Shown: positions 17,834 through 24,986 of the stretch, piece by piece
How the letters are laid out: each line of letters starts with the position of its first letter
How positions within the stretch are numbered: the first letter of the stretch is position 1
Source of the DNA: Pseudomonadota bacterium
Lineage (GTDB): Bacteria > Pseudomonadota > Gammaproteobacteria > Burkholderiales > JABEVD01
Reading direction: 5' to 3'
Length of the DNA: 42,680 bases
NCBI GenBank assembly: GCA_021802545.1
Contig: JAJZRS010000024.1
Span: 1 to 42,680, forward strand
Notes under the pieces: model-generated
Databases searched by the model: none
The model's input: only the letters and a program-made list of their open reading frames with translations
Told to the model about the DNA's origin: nothing
Position numbers and translations under genes: made by a program

Positions 17834-18015
17834 TGACTGATACGCTGCGTTGTGAAATGAATCCCCAAAAAGACGATATCTTGATCGACGGAACCTGTAC
17901 CCCGGAAAGCATCTGGGCTAATGTGCAGAGCAACTGCACTCCGGATTCCGGCGTGTTTTTTTTCAGTTACCAAGGGCAATTCTACATGCGCAACATATCG
18001 CAGACACAAACATGA
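17833..18015 (+). CDS. Small hypothetical protein, fourth gene of the patatin unit (possibly frameshifted)
   Basis: 60 codons. The ATG uses the last base of the preceding stop (TGATG) and has a perfect GAGGA five bases upstream, so translation is well supported. No family recognised. It has three cysteines (C7, C22, C35), no signal peptide, and ends FYMRNISQTQT. Immediately after the TGA at 18013, the +1 frame continues with a protein-like, cysteine-bearing stretch of about 42 codons to a TGA near 18142 (DGGPCDPIDAKARQHCDAY onward). A T8 tract lies inside the gene at 17956-17963. The intact product may therefore be about 100 residues, with either a mutation or a recoding event at the stop. 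Confidence 0.55.
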   Translation: MTDTLRCEMNPQKDDILIDGTCTPESIWANVQSNCTPDSGVFFFSYQGQFYMRNISQTQT

Positions 18016-18192
18016 TGGTGGCCCCTGCGACCCGATAGACGCGAAAGCCAGGCAGCATTGCGATGCATATCGCCAACGCATCGATCTCCGCAAAAATCGA
18101 CTGGCCCTGCAAAGCCCGCACTCTTCCTGCGCACCAAAATGAATCCCACCTGCGCACGGACAGTGCGTTAAACGCAGAAGAATACCGTGAAT
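18016..18192. other. Region downstream of the patatin unit
   Basis: Up to about 18142 the +1 frame of the preceding small gene stays open and looks coding. Beyond that I see no gene. A short dyad TGCGTT-A-AACGCA (18164-18176) has no T-run and is not a convincing terminator. Confidence 0.4.
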
Positions 18193-18221
18193 TTTACATA
18201 ACAGATTGATTTTATTATACG
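18193..18221 (+). promoter_or_regulatory. Possible sigma70-type promoter for the 76-aa gene
   Basis: TTTACA (-35, 18193-18198) and TATACG (-10, 18216-18221) with a 17-base spacer, in a locally AT-rich patch. Transcription would start near 18228 and run into the palindrome at 18239-18258. The -10 is weak, so this is tentative. Confidence 0.4.
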
Positions 18222-18238
18222 GCCTTAGTGGAACAGTA

Positions 18239-18258
18239 TTTGCTTATATATAAGCAAA
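18239..18258. promoter_or_regulatory. Perfect 20-bp palindrome upstream of the 76-aa gene
   Basis: TTTGCTTATA is followed directly by TATAAGCAAA, its exact reverse complement. It lies between the possible promoter and the Shine-Dalgarno at 18269-18275. As DNA it could be an operator for a dimeric repressor; as RNA, a 5' hairpin just upstream of the ribosome site. Confidence 0.6.
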
Positions 18259-18280
18259 GCAGCACATGAAGGAGGCCGAC

Positions 18281-18511
18281 ATGAACAATCGCTATCACGT
18301 CATCCCTGACAAGGCAGGTCCCGGCGTATTCATCCTCGATATCGAGACGGGGGCAGTCCAGTACCCTGCCTGCTGGCAGGACATCTCAGCCTATCACAAT
18401 TACCTCGTCGATCGAGGCAGAATCGCCGAATCCCAGGAACTGCTTGCGGAGAGCATGGCTGGGAAGAAGCCGATGACCAACATGGTATTGCGCACCAGCA
18501 GCTTTCGCTGA
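18281..18511 (+). CDS. Small hypothetical protein (76 aa)
   Basis: Starts at ATG 18281, preceded by a textbook AAGGAGG with five-base spacing. The in-frame ATG at 18266 lies just before that site and is unlikely. The product begins MNNRYHVIPDKAGPGVFILD and ends MTNMVLRTSSFR; it is soluble, with mixed charge, and belongs to no family I recognise. VFILDIETGAVQYP looks like a beta-hairpin, and the second half (YHNYLVDRGRIAESQELLAES) is probably helical. The strong ribosome site and palindromic upstream element suggest a real, regulated gene. Its role cannot be inferred. Confidence 0.6.
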   Translation: MNNRYHVIPDKAGPGVFILDIETGAVQYPACWQDISAYHNYLVDRGRIAESQELLAESMAGKKPMTNMVLRTSSFR

Positions 18512-18573
18512 ACCCGCCATTCCGCCACAAGCGTGATCTGCCGAACCAGGCGGATGGGGTTTCTTCAGCTTTG

Positions 18574-18650
18574 TCCCCACACCTGCGGGGATTGGATTAT
18601 CATAACCCCGTCCGATTTTGAATGGCCGCGATATGCAGCCAACCACGGGG
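18574..18650 (+). promoter_or_regulatory. Possible attenuator-like leader of the SemiSWEET gene
   Basis: Four alternating G/C tracts are present. Segment 1 is TCCCC (18574-18578) and segment 2 is GGGGA (18587-18591); these form a hairpin. Segment 3 is CCCCGT (18606-18611) and segment 4 is ACGGGG (18645-18650), which pair perfectly. Segment 4 belongs to the GGGGAG before a 22-codon reading frame (18660-18728). Segment 2 can also pair four bases with segment 3. The topology resembles an attenuator, but no ligand or T-run is evident. The 222-base gap otherwise shows nothing. Confidence 0.3.
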
Positions 18651-18733
18651 AGTCATTTCATGTCGTCTCAAAACAGCATTGCTCATGCCCTCACCAGCGA
18701 AGACTGGACCAAATTTTCCACCGAGTGACTCAG

Positions 18734-18988
18734 ATGACAATGGGCGACCTGCTCGGCTATCCAGCCGCTTTTCTCACCACCATCGCTTTCGTGCCCCAGG
18801 CATGGAAATCGTGGAAGACGCGGGACTTGTCCGGCATTTCGCTGCCCATGTACGCGCTTTTCACGCTCGGCGTGGCGCTCTGGTTCGGCTACGGCATCGT
18901 CATCGGAAGCATGCCGGTGATTACCGCGAACGGCATCACGCTGGTTCTCGCTTCCATTGTCCTGTGGCTCAAGATCTCGGCCAGATGA
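18734..18988 (+). CDS. SemiSWEET-type sugar transporter (MtN3/PQ-loop family)
   Basis: 84 residues, three TM helices (about 5-22, 38-58, 62-82), the size of a SemiSWEET half-transporter, which works as a homodimer in facilitated sugar movement. The PQ-loop is AFVPQAWKSWKTRDLSGIS (about 18-36), followed by LPMYALFTLGVALWFGYGI, all typical of the family. I chose the ATG at 18734; another ATG lies at 18740. The frame is open upstream to about 18533, but that stretch is not family-like. The final 20 bases overlap the convergent histidine phosphatase gene. Confidence 0.85.
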   Translation: MTMGDLLGYPAAFLTTIAFVPQAWKSWKTRDLSGISLPMYALFTLGVALWFGYGIVIGSMPVITANGITLVLASIVLWLKISAR

Positions 18989-19514
18989 GTTCAGTCGTCT
19001 CGCAATTGGCGACAGCGCCCAGGGCGGCTTCCAGCGGGTCTTTTCCCCATGCGGCAAGTGCAGCAAGTATGGGGTTTTCGTGGCTCACCGCAAGTATCCT
19101 TTTTCCGGGATGACGGATCGCCATTTCGTCGAGGAAGCTTCTCACCCTGATCATTTCCTCATGAAATGATTCTCCGCCCAGGGGCCTGAAATGGACGGGA
19201 TCGAGCCTCATTTTTTCGTTGAATTCGTGAACGGGCATGCCATCCATGCCCGATCTTCGCTCGTTGATGCGGGGATCGACATGAAGCGGAATGCTCGTTT
19301 TCCTGAGGATGATGCGTGCAGTCTGCTGCGCTCTCGGAAATTCAGAGGCATAGGCGAAGTCGATGCATCCCGCATCGACCGACTCGGCCTGCAGCCTGCC
19401 GAGCTCGGTGAGGTTGACCTGCCGATTCGGGTCGTCGTTGATGCATCTCGCGATGTTCGCCTCGCTTTCGCCGTGGCGAACGAGGACGACCGTTACGCCA
19501 GCTTGCCGTGGCAC
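18969..19514 (-). CDS. Histidine phosphatase superfamily protein (phosphoglycerate mutase-like)
   Basis: 181 residues. The RHG motif is [12 protein letters not shown] (R13-H14-G15, phospho-accepting His). [13 protein letters not shown] carries the second Arg, ERRSGMDG the Glu region, and [12 protein letters not shown] the second catalytic His. This is a branch-1 histidine phosphatase; the substrate (small metabolite or protein phosphate) cannot be told from sequence. The GTG start at 19514 lies inside the secA 3' end (22-base overlap), so it is likely coupled to secA. Its 3' end overlaps the SemiSWEET gene on the other strand. Confidence 0.85.
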   Translation of the reverse strand: MPRQAGVTVVLVRHGESEANIARCINDDPNRQVNLTELGRLQAESVDAGCIDFAYASEFPRAQQTARIILRKTSIPLHVDPRINERRSGMDGMPVHEFNEKMRLDPVHFRPLGGESFHEEMIRVRSFLDEMAIRHPGKRILAVSHENPILAALAAWGKDPLEAALGAVANCETTELIWPRS

Positions 19515-22204
19515 TGCTTGTATTTCTTTCCGGATCCGCAGGGACAGGGATCGTTGCGCCCGACTTTCTGCCCGATCCTGACGAATGGCTGATGCTCGCC
19601 TCCTTCTTCGTCCTTGGCCAGCGCCTCGTCGTAGTCGGCATGCTGGTAGCGAACGTTCTCGAACACGGCAGGCGTCTCGACAGCCTCGATATCCTCGACG
19701 CTCCTGATCTGGACGGTCAATAGATTCTGGATGACGTCGACCCTGATCGATTCAAGCATGTCTGAAAAGAGCTCGAAGGCCTCGCGCTTGTATTCCTGCT
19801 TGGGATCCTTCTGGGCATAACCGCGCAAATGGATGCCTTGCCTCAGATGGTCAAGGGCAGCCAAGTGCTCGCGCCAATGGTTGTCGAGGCTCTGCAGCAT
19901 CACCGCGCGTTCGTAATGGCGCATCAGATCGACCCCGGCATGGGTCACCTTGCCCTGGTAGATTTCCTCGGCTTTTGAAGCAATGCGCTCGCGCAATGCA
20001 TCTTCGTGGAGATCGTGCTCCTCTTCGAGCCATTTTGAGACCGTAAGCTGCATCTGGTATTCGGCTGCGAGCGCCTTCTCGAGCCCAGGAACGTCCCACT
20101 CCTCTTCCATGCTCTGCGGCGAGATGTACTGGCTCACGAGGGAATCCAGCACGTCGTTGCGCATCGCTTTCACCGTCTCGGAGATATCGGTTGCGTTCAG
20201 GAGCTCGTTCCGTTGCTGATAAATCACCTTGCGCTGGTCGTTCGAGACGTCGTCATATTCGAGAAGCTGTTTCCTGATGTCGAAGTTCCTCGCCTCTACT
20301 TTCTTCTGCGCATTCTCGATCGCTCTCGTCACCCAGGGATGTTCGATAGCCTCGCCCTCGGGCATGTTGAGCTTCTGCATGATCGCCGATACCCTGTCGG
20401 ATGCGAATATCCTGAGAAGCGGATCTTCCAGCGAAAGATAGAAGCGCGAAGATCCTGGATCCCCCTGCCGCCCAGAGCGCCCCCTCAGCTGGTTGTCGAC
20501 CCGCCTGGACTCGTGTCGCTCGGTGCCGATGATGTGCAGCCCGCCCTTGGCCAGCACGTCTTCGTGGCGCACCTGCCATTCTTCCCTGATTTTCGCGATT
20601 CTCTGCTCTTTGGCCACATCGTCGAGCTTTTCGTCGAGCCGCACTTCATCGAGTTCAGCCTCGATGCTGCCGCCCAGGACGATGTCCGTGCCGCGGCCAG
20701 CCATGTTGGTCGCGATCGTCACCATCTTGGCTCGCCCTGCCTGGGCCACGATCTCAGCTTCGCGCTCGTGGTGCTTCGCGTTCAGGACCTGGTGGGGCAA
20801 TTTGTCCCTCTTGAGCAAAGCGGAAAGCAGTTCCGAGTTCTCGATCGATGTCGTGCCGACCAGCACGGGCTGCCCCCGCTCATGGCAATCCTTGATGTCG
20901 TTGATGACGGCCTGGTATTTCTCCTTGGCCGTCCTGTAGACCTGGTCGAGATGGTCGCGCCGCTGCGTCGGCCTGTGGGTCGGAATGATCACCGTTTCGA
21001 GGTTGTATATCTGCTGGAATTCGAACGCCTCGGTATCGGCTGTTCCCGTCATGCCGGCAAGCTTCCCGTACATCCTGAAATAATTCTGGAAGGTGATCGA
21101 GGCCAGCGTCTGGTTCTCTTTCTGTATGGATACCCCTTCCTTGGCTTCAACGGCCTGGTGCAGTCCGTCTGACCAGCGCCTTCCCGACATGAGACGCCCG
21201 GTGAACTCGTCGACGATCACGACCTCGCCATCCTGGACCACATAGTGCTGGTCCTTGAAATAGAGCGCATGAGCGCGCAATGCAGCATAGAGGTGATGGA
21301 TCAGGGTGATGTTCGCCGAATCATAGAGGCTGGTCCCGGCTGGTAGCATGCCCGCCTGAGCGAGCAGCTTCTCCGCGTGCTCGTGACCCTCCTCGGTAAG
21401 CAGCACCTGATGCGCCTTCTCGTCGACAGAATAATCCCCTGGGCCGTCCTCGGTTTCCTGGCGGTTGAGCTTGGGTGCGAGGTCATTGATCCTGTAATAG
21501 AGATCGATGTTGTCCTCGGCCTGGCCTGAAATGATCAGCGGCGTCCTCGCTTCGTCGATCAGGATCGAGTCGACTTCGTCGACGATGGCGAAATTGAGCA
21601 CGCGCTGCACCTTCTCTTCCGGATCGGTGACCATGTTGTCGCGCAGGTAGTCGAAGCCGAATTCGTTGTTGGTGCCGTAGGTGATGTCCGCTTCATAGGC
21701 TGCCTGCCTGTCGTCGTGATCCATCTGGGAAAGGATCACGCCGACGGAGAGCCCCAGAAATTCGTGTATCTTGCCCATCCAGCCAGCGTCGCGCTCTGCA
21801 AGGTAATCGTTGACCGTCACCACGTGGACGCCGCGGCCAGAGAGCGCATTGAGATAGGAAGGCAAGGTCGCGACCAGCGTCTTGCCCTCGCCTGTGCGCA
21901 TTTCGGAAATCTTTCCCTGATGGAGCACCATCCCGCCGATCAGCTGGACGTCGAAGTGGCGCATGCCCAGCACCCTTTTCCCTGCCTCCCTCACCACGGC
22001 AAAGGCTTCGGGGAGCAGATCGTCGAGCGATTCTCCCTTGCTGTATCTTTCCCTGAAGACGTCCGTCTTCGATTTCAGTTCGGCGTCGGACAATGGCGCA
22101 ATCTGCGATTCAAGTGCATTGATTTCGCGCACTTTCTGCATGTATTGCTTGATCAGCCTGTCGTTGCGGCTCCCGAATATGTTTTTAAGCAGGCCGGAAA
22201 TCAT
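19493..22204 (-). CDS. secA: Preprotein translocase ATPase SecA
   Basis: Motor that drives unfolded preproteins through SecYEG. 903 residues, full length. Walker A is [11 protein letters not shown] (102-112), followed by [29 protein letters not shown] and [19 protein letters not shown]. The preprotein cross-linking domain contains [16 protein letters not shown]2 includes [14 protein letters not shown] and [31 protein letters not shown] (given here only as known signatures, split: [16 protein letters not shown] and [11 protein letters not shown]). The C-terminal SecB-binding zinc finger is present, with ligands C887, C889, C898 and H899. ATG start without an obvious Shine-Dalgarno, divergent from the dciA-like gene over 52 bases. 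Confidence 0.98.
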   Translation of the reverse strand: MISGLLKNIFGSRNDRLIKQYMQKVREINALESQIAPLSDAELKSKTDVFRERYSKGESLDDLLPEAFAVVREAGKRVLGMRHFDVQLIGGMVLHQGKISEMRTGEGKTLVATLPSYLNALSGRGVHVVTVNDYLAERDAGWMGKIHEFLGLSVGVILSQMDHDDRQAAYEADITYGTNNEFGFDYLRDNMVTDPEEKVQRVLNFAIVDEVDSILIDEARTPLIISGQAEDNIDLYYRINDLAPKLNRQETEDGPGDYSVDEKAHQVLLTEEGHEHAEKLLAQAGMLPAGTSLYDSANITLIHHLYAALRAHALYFKDQHYVVQDGEVVIVDEFTGRLMSGRRWSDGLHQAVEAKEGVSIQKENQTLASITFQNYFRMYGKLAGMTGTADTEAFEFQQIYNLETVIIPTHRPTQRRDHLDQVYRTAKEKYQAVINDIKDCHERGQPVLVGTTSIENSELLSALLKRDKLPHQVLNAKHHEREAEIVAQAGRAKMVTIATNMAGRGTDIVLGGSIEAELDEVRLDEKLDDVAKEQRIAKIREEWQVRHEDVLAKGGLHIIGTERHESRRVDNQLRGRSGRQGDPGSSRFYLSLEDPLLRIFASDRVSAIMQKLNMPEGEAIEHPWVTRAIENAQKKVEARNFDIRKQLLEYDDVSNDQRKVIYQQRNELLNATDISETVKAMRNDVLDSLVSQYISPQSMEEEWDVPGLEKALAAEYQMQLTVSKWLEEEHDLHEDALRERIASKAEEIYQGKVTHAGVDLMRHYERAVMLQSLDNHWREHLAALDHLRQGIHLRGYAQKDPKQEYKREAFELFSDMLESIRVDVIQNLLTVQIRSVEDIEAVETPAVFENVRYQHADYDEALAKDEEGGEHQPFVRIGQKVGRNDPCPCGSGKKYKQCHGKLA

Positions 22205-22256
22205 GGATGATTGGTCTTGGCAGGTTTAAAATAGGGTTTTCGATTCTACCACAAGC

Positions 22257-22691
22257 ATGGCAATCAGGCTCGACTTCTACCTGGGAGATCTGCTGGGAGA
22301 TGCAAAAAGATCGCTCGCCATCGAAAGGATCTTGAGAGCATCCCTGCCCAAGGAACTTGGCAAATGCTGCAGCGCAGGCAGGCTTGCGCGTGGAGAACTG
22401 CATCTTTATGCCGACAACGGCGCTGCAGCGTCGAAAGTCAGACAGCTTTCCCGGAGCCTTCTGGAAAAACTCAGGATGAGGGGTCTTGCCATCGACTCGA
22501 TCAAGGTATTGGTCAGGGTAAATCCCCCGCAAAGAAAGTTGCCGCACAAGAAACCGGTCATGGGAAAACGGGGGATTGATTCCTTCAGGGAGCTTGCCGC
22601 AACGCTTCCTGATTCCCCCCTCAGGTCTTCGATCGAATCTCTCGTCGACAAATTAGACGATGAGAAGAACCCGCTCGACGAAGTAGAATAG
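22257..22691 (+). CDS. dciA: DUF721 / DciA-like protein
   Basis: 144 residues with an N-terminal DUF721 domain (LAIERILRASLPKELGKCCSAGRLARGELHLYAD, split: the LARGELHLYAD strand and the RQLSRSLLEKLRMRG helix are the clearest parts). It is followed by a charged, probably disordered tail. DciA is the ancestral bacterial loader of the replicative helicase DnaB; DUF721 genes lie beside secA and lpxC in many beta- and gammaproteobacteria, as here. The domain is small and divergent, so the family call rests partly on this context. Its 3' end overlaps the convergent 61-aa gene by 39 bases. Confidence 0.75.
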   Translation: MAIRLDFYLGDLLGDAKRSLAIERILRASLPKELGKCCSAGRLARGELHLYADNGAAASKVRQLSRSLLEKLRMRGLAIDSIKVLVRVNPPQRKLPHKKPVMGKRGIDSFRELAATLPDSPLRSSIESLVDKLDDEKNPLDEVE

Positions 22692-22838
22692 CCCGAAAAT
22701 CAAAGCCAGGATCAGGGCATACTTGAGGAGCCGGTAGGCGAACTCCAGGTAACTCCTGTCTTTTTTCACCGCGTAGGCGAAGAAGGATGCGCCGATTGCA
22801 ACGAGTACAGCGAATGCGATCAGCCTCAGCACCAGCAT
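22653..22838 (-). CDS. Small two-TM membrane protein downstream of lpxC
   Basis: 61 residues with two hydrophobic helices (about 3-22, LVLRLIAFAVLVAIGASFFA, and 38-60, LKYALILALIFGLFYFVERV) separated by a basic loop (VKKDRSYLEFAYRL), giving an inner-membrane hairpin with the loop probably cytoplasmic. The ATG uses the last base of the lpxC stop (TGATG), so it is coupled to lpxC. Small proteins of this kind after lpxC occur in betaproteobacteria without assigned function. No partner can be named. Confidence 0.7.
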   Translation of the reverse strand: MLVLRLIAFAVLVAIGASFFAYAVKKDRSYLEFAYRLLKYALILALIFGLFYFVERVLLIV

Positions 22839-23749
22839 CAGGCTGGCCTGGGCTGATACCTTAGATAGGCGGGGATTTCCTCGGCCCTGTCGAAGGAAAC
22901 GTATTCCCAGGCTTCCGCATCCTCCAGGAGGGTGCGCAGCAGCTGGTTGTTGAGCGCGTGCCCTGAACGGAATCCGGTGAATGCGCCGAGCAGGGGGTGA
23001 CCAAGGAGGTACAGATCCCCGATCGCATCCAGCACCTTGTGGCGCACGAATTCGTTTTCGTAGCGCAACCCGTCGCTGTTCAGGACGCGAAACTCGTCCA
23101 TGACGATGGCATTCTCGAGGCTGCCGCCCAATGCGAGACCCTGGGATCTCAGATACTCGACATCCCTGACGAAACCGAATGTCCGCGCACGGCTCAATTC
23201 CTTCAGGTAGGAAGACGAGCCGAAATCGATAGACACGCTCTGGTTGGTTCCCTCAACGACAGGGTGGGCGAAGGCGATCGTGAAATTGAGCCTGAATCCG
23301 TTGTATGGGTCGAAACGCACCCAGCTTTTCTCGCCTCCCGCCTGCACGGACTTTTTGATCCGGATGAACTTCTTCGGGGAAGATTGCTCCTCGATTCCGG
23401 CAGACTGTATCAGGAACACGAATGGGCCTGCGCTGCCGTCCATGATCGGCACTTCGGATGCGGTCAGATCGACATAAGCGTTGTCGATGCCCATACCTGC
23501 AAAGGCTGACATCAGGTGCTCGATCGTCGCAACCCTCGCCCCTCCGGACTCCAGGCAGGTGGAAAGCCGGGTGTCGTGCACCTTGAACGGATCGGCCTTG
23601 ATCTCGACCGGATCGTCGAGATCGATGCGCCTGAAAACGATGCCGGTATCGACCGCGGCAGGACGCAAGGTCATATAGACCTTTTCGCCTGTGTGCAGTC
23701 CGATGCCGGTGGCGCGGACGATATTTTTCAAAGTGCGCTGTCTGAGCAT
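22838..23749 (-). CDS. lpxC: UDP-3-O-acyl-N-acetylglucosamine deacetylase
   Basis: Zinc enzyme of the first committed step of lipid A synthesis. 303 residues. Metal ligands are H78 (TIEHLMSAF), H237 and D241 ([10 protein letters not shown]); the catalytic His is H264 (FRSGHALNN). The N-terminal [21 protein letters not shown] and [19 protein letters not shown] blocks are standard. The LpxC C-terminal region targeted by FtsH in E. coli (LAxxxxAVLA) is not seen; this protein ends [14 protein letters not shown], so turnover may be controlled differently. It follows ftsZ after 55 bases, as in most beta- and gammaproteobacteria. Confidence 0.97.
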   Translation of the reverse strand: MLRQRTLKNIVRATGIGLHTGEKVYMTLRPAAVDTGIVFRRIDLDDPVEIKADPFKVHDTRLSTCLESGGARVATIEHLMSAFAGMGIDNAYVDLTASEVPIMDGSAGPFVFLIQSAGIEEQSSPKKFIRIKKSVQAGGEKSWVRFDPYNGFRLNFTIAFAHPVVEGTNQSVSIDFGSSSYLKELSRARTFGFVRDVEYLRSQGLALGGSLENAIVMDEFRVLNSDGLRYENEFVRHKVLDAIGDLYLLGHPLLGAFTGFRSGHALNNQLLRTLLEDAEAWEYVSFDRAEEIPAYLRYQPRPA

Positions 23750-23804
23750 GGCACGACCGAGGAATTTTTCCTTATATTACCATAACTTCAAACAACGCGC
23801 ACGA

Positions 23805-24959
23805 TCAGTCCGCCTGTTTCCTGAGGAAAGCGGGGATATCCAGCGTTTCCATTCCGGACTGTCTCATCGCTTCGACTTCCGATTCGCGCTTTCTGCCGGT
23901 GCGCATCACGGTGGGCAAATCGAGCGCGCCGAAATCGAAATCCGCCGGCATGTTGTCCGTTCCCGTCTTGACGATGGTGATCGGCCTGGATTGAGGCTTG
24001 ACTGCAGGCATGCCGAGTCCGGTGGCCACCATGGTCACGCGCAGGCTGTCGCCGATTGCATCGTCGATCACGGTGCCCACGATCACGGTCGCATCTTCCG
24101 CCACGAATTCCTTGATGGTGTTCATCACGTCGTGGACTTCCTTCATCTTGAGGGAGAGGTTGGCCGTGATGTTGACGAGCACGCCTCGCGCGCCGGAAAG
24201 GTTGACATCCTCGAGCAACGGGCTCGCAACAGCCTGCTCTGCGGCGATCCTTGCGCGCTCGGCTCCGGAAGCCATGGACGAACCCATCATCGCCATGCCC
24301 ATTTCCGACATCACTGTCCTGACGTCGGCGAAATCGACGTTGACAAGACCCGGGCAATTGATGACCTCGGCTATTCCCGCGACTGCGCCGTAAAGCACGT
24401 TGTTGGCCGCCTTGAATGCGTCCAGCATGCTGACGTCCTCGCCGAGAACGGCCATCAGTTTCTCGTTCGGGATCACGATCAGCGAATCGACATGCTGAGT
24501 CAGCTCGTCGAGCCCGTTCTGCGCGACTTTCAGCCTTTTCCCTTCGAATTCGAAAGGCTTGGTGACCACGGCAACCGTCAAGATGCCGAGTTCCTTCGCC
24601 ACCTGGGCCACGATGGGAGCTGCGCCAGTGCCCGTGCCGCCGCCCATGCCCGCCGTGATGAAAAGCATGTCGGCGCCTGCGATCGCCTCCGCAATCCTGT
24701 CCCTGTTCTCGATCGCCGATTCCCTGCCGATATCCGGATTCGCGCCTGCCCCGAGCCCTTTCGTGATCTCTTCTCCAAGCTGAAGGACCGTGCTGGCGCG
24801 GTTCCTCTGCAACGCCTGGGCGTCCGTGTTGGCGCTGATGAATTCGACGCCCTGCACGCCGTTTTCGATCATGTGGTCGACCGCGTTGCCGCCGCACCCG
24901 CCCACACCGATCACCTTGATGACAGCCAGTTGATTCTGCGCATCCATCACTTCAAACAT
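23805..24959 (-). CDS. ftsZ: Cell division GTPase FtsZ
   Basis: Tubulin homologue that forms the Z-ring. 384 residues; ATG at 24959 with a strong GGGAGGTG. The tubulin signature is GGGTGTG (106-112), preceded by VIGVGGCGGNAVDHM. NVDFADV and the T7-loop region are intact. The C-terminal tail ETLDIPAFLRKQAD is the conserved peptide that binds FtsA and ZapD (zapD is also in this window). It follows ftsA after 27 bases. A long antisense frame over this gene is only a shadow of its codon bias. Confidence 0.98.
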   Translation of the reverse strand: MFEVMDAQNQLAVIKVIGVGGCGGNAVDHMIENGVQGVEFISANTDAQALQRNRASTVLQLGEEITKGLGAGANPDIGRESAIENRDRIAEAIAGADMLFITAGMGGGTGTGAAPIVAQVAKELGILTVAVVTKPFEFEGKRLKVAQNGLDELTQHVDSLIVIPNEKLMAVLGEDVSMLDAFKAANNVLYGAVAGIAEVINCPGLVNVDFADVRTVMSEMGMAMMGSSMASGAERARIAAEQAVASPLLEDVNLSGARGVLVNITANLSLKMKEVHDVMNTIKEFVAEDATVIVGTVIDDAIGDSLRVTMVATGLGMPAVKPQSRPITIVKTGTDNMPADFDFGALDLPTVMRTGRKRESEVEAMRQSGMETLDIPAFLRKQAD

Positions 24960-24986
24960 GTTTCACCTCCCTAGTAAATTGAAACC

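Noticed and set aside
18164-18176. TGCGTT-A-AACGCA dyad as terminator of the patatin unit
   Set aside because: One-base loop and no T-run downstream; not a convincing rho-independent terminator.
18574-18592. CRISPR array
   Set aside because: Only one repeat-like hairpin, no second copy or spacer within the window and no cas genes.
20213-21172. 319-codon plus-strand frame within secA
   Set aside because: Shadow of the secA reading frame; no family features.
23691-24974. 427-codon open frame on the plus strand across ftsZ
   Set aside because: It is antisense to ftsZ, His/Arg/Asp-rich with no recognisable family, and explained by codon bias of the real gene.
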